Translations under genes and position numbers: made by a program
The notes under the pieces: generated by a model
Database searches by the model: none
The model's input: the letters and a program-made list of their open reading frames with translations, nothing else
What the model was told of the DNA's origin: nothing
Shown here: positions 6,476 through 9,063 of the stretch, piece after piece
How positions within the stretch are numbered: the stretch's first letter is position 1
Layout: each line of letters starts with the position of its first letter
NCBI GenBank assembly: GCA_016208645.1
Contig: JACQXP010000353.1
Coordinates: forward strand, 1 to 9,063
DNA from: Candidatus Methylomirabilota bacterium
GTDB taxonomy: Bacteria > Methylomirabilota > Methylomirabilia > Methylomirabilales > 2-02-FULL-66-22
Reading direction: 5' to 3'
Length of the DNA: 9,063 bases

Positions 6476-7965
6476 CACTTGCCTTTCATCGCGATGTACC
6501 GCGTGATATCGCCGCGCCGCACCAGGAACATGAGGCTGCTGCCTCCGGAGCGCTGCCGCATGACGGACTCGAATGCGTCCCGCGTCTTCACGGACTTCCG
6601 ATTCACCTCGAGGATCACGTCCCCCTGGCGAATACCGGCCTCCTCGGAAGCACTGCCCGGCGCCACCCGGGTCACGGCGACTCCCTGGCCCTCTGGCACT
6701 CCCAGGCCCTTCGCCAGCTCGGGGGTCAGATCCTGGACCGTGAGGCCGAACCCCGGATCCTGTGGGCGGACCTGGGCCAGGCGTTCCTCGCGTAACTCGC
6801 CCACGCGGAGGTGGAGCGTCCGGGATTTCCCGTCACGCAGGATGTCCAGCTCCACCTCGGCGCCCACGGGGGTCTCCGCCACGAACCGCGGCAGGTCCCG
6901 GACCTCCGTCACCGACTTCCCCCGGAACCGAAGGATCACGTCCCCGCGCCGGATCCCCACCTTCTCCGCCGGCGAGTCCACCATCACCTCCGACACCAGG
7001 GCGCCCTGGGATTCCCGGAGCCCCAGGGCGTCCGCGGCCGGCGGGGTCACCTGCTGGATCACGACGCCCAGCCACCCGCGGGTGACCTTGCCCTGGGCCT
7101 TGAGCTGGAGCAGGACGGTCTTGGCCATGTTGCTGGGGATGGCGAACCCGAACCGGCTCCGGGGGATGATGGCCGTATTGATCCCGACGACCTCGCCCCT
7201 CGTATTGAACAGCGGGCCCCCGGAGTTGCCCGGGTTGATGGCGGCGTCCGTCTGGATGAAATCGTCGTACGGCCCCGATCCCAGCACCCGCCCCTTGCCG
7301 CGCACGATCCCGGCCGTCACCGAGTGATCGAAGCCGAAGGGGTTGCCGATGGCCAGGACCCAGTCCCCCACCTCCAGCTTGTCCGAGTCTCCGATGGTGG
7401 CGACAGGCAGGGGGGCATCCGCGCGGATCTTGATGAGGGCCAGGTCCGTCTTGGAATCCGTGCCGACCACCTCGGCCCGGTACTGCTGGCCTGAGGACAG
7501 ACGGACCTGGATCGCCTCGGTGCCGTCGACGACGTGATCGTTGGTGACGATGTAGCCGTCCGGGTGGATGATGACGCCGGAGCCCGTGTTGCGCTGGTTG
7601 AAATCCCGCTCGCGCCCCCCGAAGAACTTGTCGAAGAAGTCGCGAGGCTCGCCCTTCTCGGAGCTTGGGTTCTCCACGTCGGGATGGTCCTTGGGCAGCC
7701 GGACCCTCTTGGTGGTGTTGATATTGACCACGGTACCCTTGAGGCGCCTGACCAGGCTGGCGAAGGAATCCGGGCGGCCAGGGAGGGGCACGTCAGCCTG
7801 GGGGGCGGACGGTCGTTGGGGCTCACTCCAGAAGCGCTGGACGGTGGGCGGCCGCGTCAGGCCGAACGCCACGGCGAGGAGCACGCCCGCCGCCAGCGAG
7901 ATCACGGCTACCAGGAGCACGGTGGAAAGGGAAACCCCGCGCCCCCGGAAGGAGGGATCACTCAT
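6475..7965 (-). CDS. HtrA/DegP-like periplasmic serine protease with two PDZ domains
   Basis: A 496-residue membrane-anchored or exported S1C protease that degrades misfolded envelope proteins. Order: hydrophobic N-terminal segment (about 14-36), protease domain (about 65-290), PDZ1 (about 298-390), PDZ2 (about 405-490). The triad is visible as His144 (TNDHVVD), Asp174 (KTDLALIKI) and Ser248 (GNSGGP). The FFDKFFG-type segment at 110-117 resembles the LA-loop of DegP/DegQ. After NTAI the sequence reads IPRSRFGFAIP, about four residues shorter than the usual form with GGxxGIGF, in the loop that helps shape the S1 pocket. Start: ATG at 7965 is chosen because GAGGAG lies 4 nt upstream; ATG at 7977 would add MRSR but has GGAG only 1 nt away. 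It lies 51 nt downstream of DUF192 and is probably co-transcribed. Two PDZ domains favour a DegP/DegQ/MucD type over DegS. Confidence 0.95.
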   Translation of the reverse strand: MSDPSFRGRGVSLSTVLLVAVISLAAGVLLAVAFGLTRPPTVQRFWSEPQRPSAPQADVPLPGRPDSFASLVRRLKGTVVNINTTKRVRLPKDHPDVENPSSEKGEPRDFFDKFFGGRERDFNQRNTGSGVIIHPDGYIVTNDHVVDGTEAIQVRLSSGQQYRAEVVGTDSKTDLALIKIRADAPLPVATIGDSDKLEVGDWVLAIGNPFGFDHSVTAGIVRGKGRVLGSGPYDDFIQTDAAINPGNSGGPLFNTRGEVVGINTAIIPRSRFGFAIPSNMAKTVLLQLKAQGKVTRGWLGVVIQQVTPPAADALGLRESQGALVSEVMVDSPAEKVGIRRGDVILRFRGKSVTEVRDLPRFVAETPVGAEVELDILRDGKSRTLHLRVGELREERLAQVRPQDPGFGLTVQDLTPELAKGLGVPEGQGVAVTRVAPGSASEEAGIRQGDVILEVNRKSVKTRDAFESVMRQRSGGSSLMFLVRRGDITRYIAMKGK

Positions 7966-7969
7966 TCGA

Positions 7970-7975
7970 CTCCTC
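7970..7975 (-). promoter_or_regulatory. Shine-Dalgarno deciding the HtrA start
   Basis: The minus strand reads GAGGAG with a 4-nt spacer to the ATG at 7965. It overlaps the start of the alternative reading from 7977, which has no well-placed site, so it favours the downstream ATG. Confidence 0.55.
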
Positions 7976-8016
7976 ATTCTCCGAGATTCGTCCTGTGTGG
8001 TTCCGGTGACGCCGGG

Positions 8017-8481
8017 TCATGGCAGGGTGGCCTGGACCGTGTCGCCCACGCGGATCCGCTTCCGGTCCGTAAAGCCGGCCGGCACCTCCAGGACCAGGTC
8101 GGCCATGGCCGTGTAGATCCGTTCCGGGCGGGTTGGGGTGAGCGGAGGCGCATGTTTTTCGATCTTGACGATCCGCCCGTCCCGGATCCAGACGAGGTCC
8201 AGGGGGAAGCGCATGTCTTTCATCCAGATGCTCACCGGCTGGGAACGGTCGTAGACGAAGAGCATCCCGTGGCCCGGCTTGAGGCCGGGCCGCCCGCTCA
8301 ATCCCCGGATATGTTCTTCAGGCTTGCGGGCGAGCTCCACCGTCAGGTTCACCCGCCCGGCGATGACCAGCGGGGCCGTGGGGAGAGGTGGGTTGACCTC
8401 CACCCCGCCCACAGGCGGGGCCGGCGCGGCCAGGGCGACGATCATCAAAAATGCCAGCCAGATCCCCGCGCGGCCCATCAT
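8017..8481 (-). CDS. Exported DUF192 family protein
   Basis: A 154-residue protein with an N-terminal signal peptide (about 1-27, hydrophobic IWLAFLMIVALAAPAPP) and a full DUF192 domain (about 45-153). Family hallmarks are RGLSGRPGLKPGHGMLFVY (59-77), WMKDMRFPLDLVWI (86-99) and the late VLEVPAG (130-136). The biochemical role of DUF192 is not established; it is a small beta-rich domain, commonly exported. The preceding HtrA gene ends in TGATG, so its stop overlaps this ATG by one base, which implies translational coupling. GGAG lies 5 nt upstream of the chosen ATG at 8481. TTG at 8484 and ATG at 8478 are in-frame alternatives. Being enclosed by two HtrA genes suggests a link to envelope protein quality control, but that is inference only. 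Confidence 0.92.
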   Translation of the reverse strand: MMGRAGIWLAFLMIVALAAPAPPVGGVEVNPPLPTAPLVIAGRVNLTVELARKPEEHIRGLSGRPGLKPGHGMLFVYDRSQPVSIWMKDMRFPLDLVWIRDGRIVKIEKHAPPLTPTRPERIYTAMADLVLEVPAGFTDRKRIRVGDTVQATLP

Positions 8482-9063
8482 CAACTCTCCGGCAACTCGC
8501 CCAACTTGACGACGACGGACACCGGCTTGCCGTCGCGCAGGACGTCCACCCGGATGTCGTCCCCCGCCTTCTTCTGCTCGTCGAGGAAGGCGGTGAGGTC
8601 GTCCACGCCGGCGATCTTCTGCCCGTCCAGTGCCACGATGATGTCGCCCCCCACGGTCAGCATGAAGTTACCGACGCGCGCGCGCCGCTGCGAGGCCCGC
8701 AGCCCCGCACGCGCCGCGGGGCGGCTGGGCGCCACCTGGGCGATCATCACGCCCTCCTTCACTGTCAGGCTCAGGGTGCGGGCCAGGCCGGGCGTGATGT
8801 CCAGCCCGCTGATGCCCAGCCAGGGGTGGCTGGCCCGGCCTCGGGCGATGAGTTCCGGCAGGAGCTTCTTCGCCGTGTTCACCGGGATGGCAAAGCCGAT
8901 GCCCACCGAGCCGCCGCTGGGCGTGAAGATGGCCGTGTTGATCCCGATGACCTCCCCGCGGGAATTCAGGAGCGGTCCGCCGGAGTTCCCCGGATTGATC
9001 GCCGCGTCGGTCTGGATCACGTTGCGGATCTGCCGGCCCGTATCCGCCTTCAGGCTGCGGCCC
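8481..9063 (-). CDS. HtrA-type serine protease with one PDZ domain (N-terminus cut by window edge)
   Basis: The C-terminal 193 residues of an S1C protease; the frame stays open to the right edge, so the gene begins outside the window. The GTG at 9020 falls inside the conserved protease core (RNVIQTDAAINPGNSGGP), so it is not the true start. The catalytic serine is in GNSGG (residue 27 of the visible part), followed by the usual NTAIFTPSGGSVGIGFAIP. His and Asp of the triad lie beyond the window. One PDZ domain follows (about residues 80-187, with GGDIIVALDG), and the protein ends soon after it, as in one-PDZ HtrA proteins such as DegS or HhoA. It differs from the downstream two-PDZ protease in length and loop sequence, so the two are diverged paralogues. 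Its stop overlaps the DUF192 start. Confidence 0.94.
   Translation of the reverse strand, partial: GRSLKADTGRQIRNVIQTDAAINPGNSGGPLLNSRGEVIGINTAIFTPSGGSVGIGFAIPVNTAKKLLPELIARGRASHPWLGISGLDITPGLARTLSLTVKEGVMIAQVAPSRPAARAGLRASQRRARVGNFMLTVGGDIIVALDGQKIAGVDDLTAFLDEQKKAGDDIRVDVLRDGKPVSVVVKLGELPES

Noticed and set aside
4956..6506. A 516-codon open frame on the plus strand
   Set aside because: It is antisense to the catalytic M16 gene and shows mirror-type composition (His, Arg, Gln, Leu, Gly) with no domain motifs. It even crosses heptamer array D, so it is not a real gene.
8271..8291. GC-only hairpin (8-bp stem, 5-nt loop) in the DUF192 gene
   Set aside because: It lies inside the coding sequence of the conserved GRPGLKPGHG segment and has no T-run after it. 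Codon use in high-GC DNA explains it.

Overview
High-GC bacterial DNA with every credible gene on the minus strand, packed head to tail. No taxonomic marker is present. The envelope-directed gene set (double-membrane style HtrA/M16/TlpA proteins), the GC-rich codon use and the short heptamer repeats in the gaps suggest an environmental Gram-negative lineage such as Methylomirabilota/Rokubacteria or a deltaproteobacterial relative, but this is a low-confidence guess.

In transcription order (right to left) the window holds: the C-terminal part of an HtrA-type serine protease with one PDZ domain (cut by the right edge); a small exported DUF192 protein; a complete HtrA/DegP-like protease with two PDZ domains; a zinc-binding M16 peptidase; an M16 homologue without the zinc motif; a TlpA/ResA-like thioredoxin; a CcdA-like membrane thiol transporter; and a membrane-anchored TPR protein. 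A strong hairpin follows the TPR gene. Beyond it lies a MATE-family exporter whose C-terminus is cut by the left edge. The MATE gene has no complete reading frame in the window, so an ORF scan that requires a stop would miss it; it was read directly from the reverse complement.

Nearly all predicted products act in the membrane or periplasm. Two HtrA proteases and one M16 pair would handle damaged or surplus envelope proteins. TlpA and CcdA would carry reducing power across the membrane to periplasmic thiols, possibly for cytochrome c maturation together with the TPR protein. Overlapping stop/start codons (TGATG between HtrA and DUF192, ATGA between the two M16 genes) and short gaps suggest one or a few transcripts.

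The least ordinary feature is a set of degenerate 7-bp-period repeat arrays. They occupy the MATE/TPR, CcdA/TlpA and M16/HtrA gaps, and they also run into coding sequence: one supplies much of the signal-peptide region of the second M16 gene and another supplies the first codons of the first M16 gene. The array sequences differ from one another, but all keep a 7-bp period. No CRISPR array, tRNA, rRNA, insertion sequence or phage gene was seen. Long plus-strand frames are antisense shadows of the minus-strand genes.
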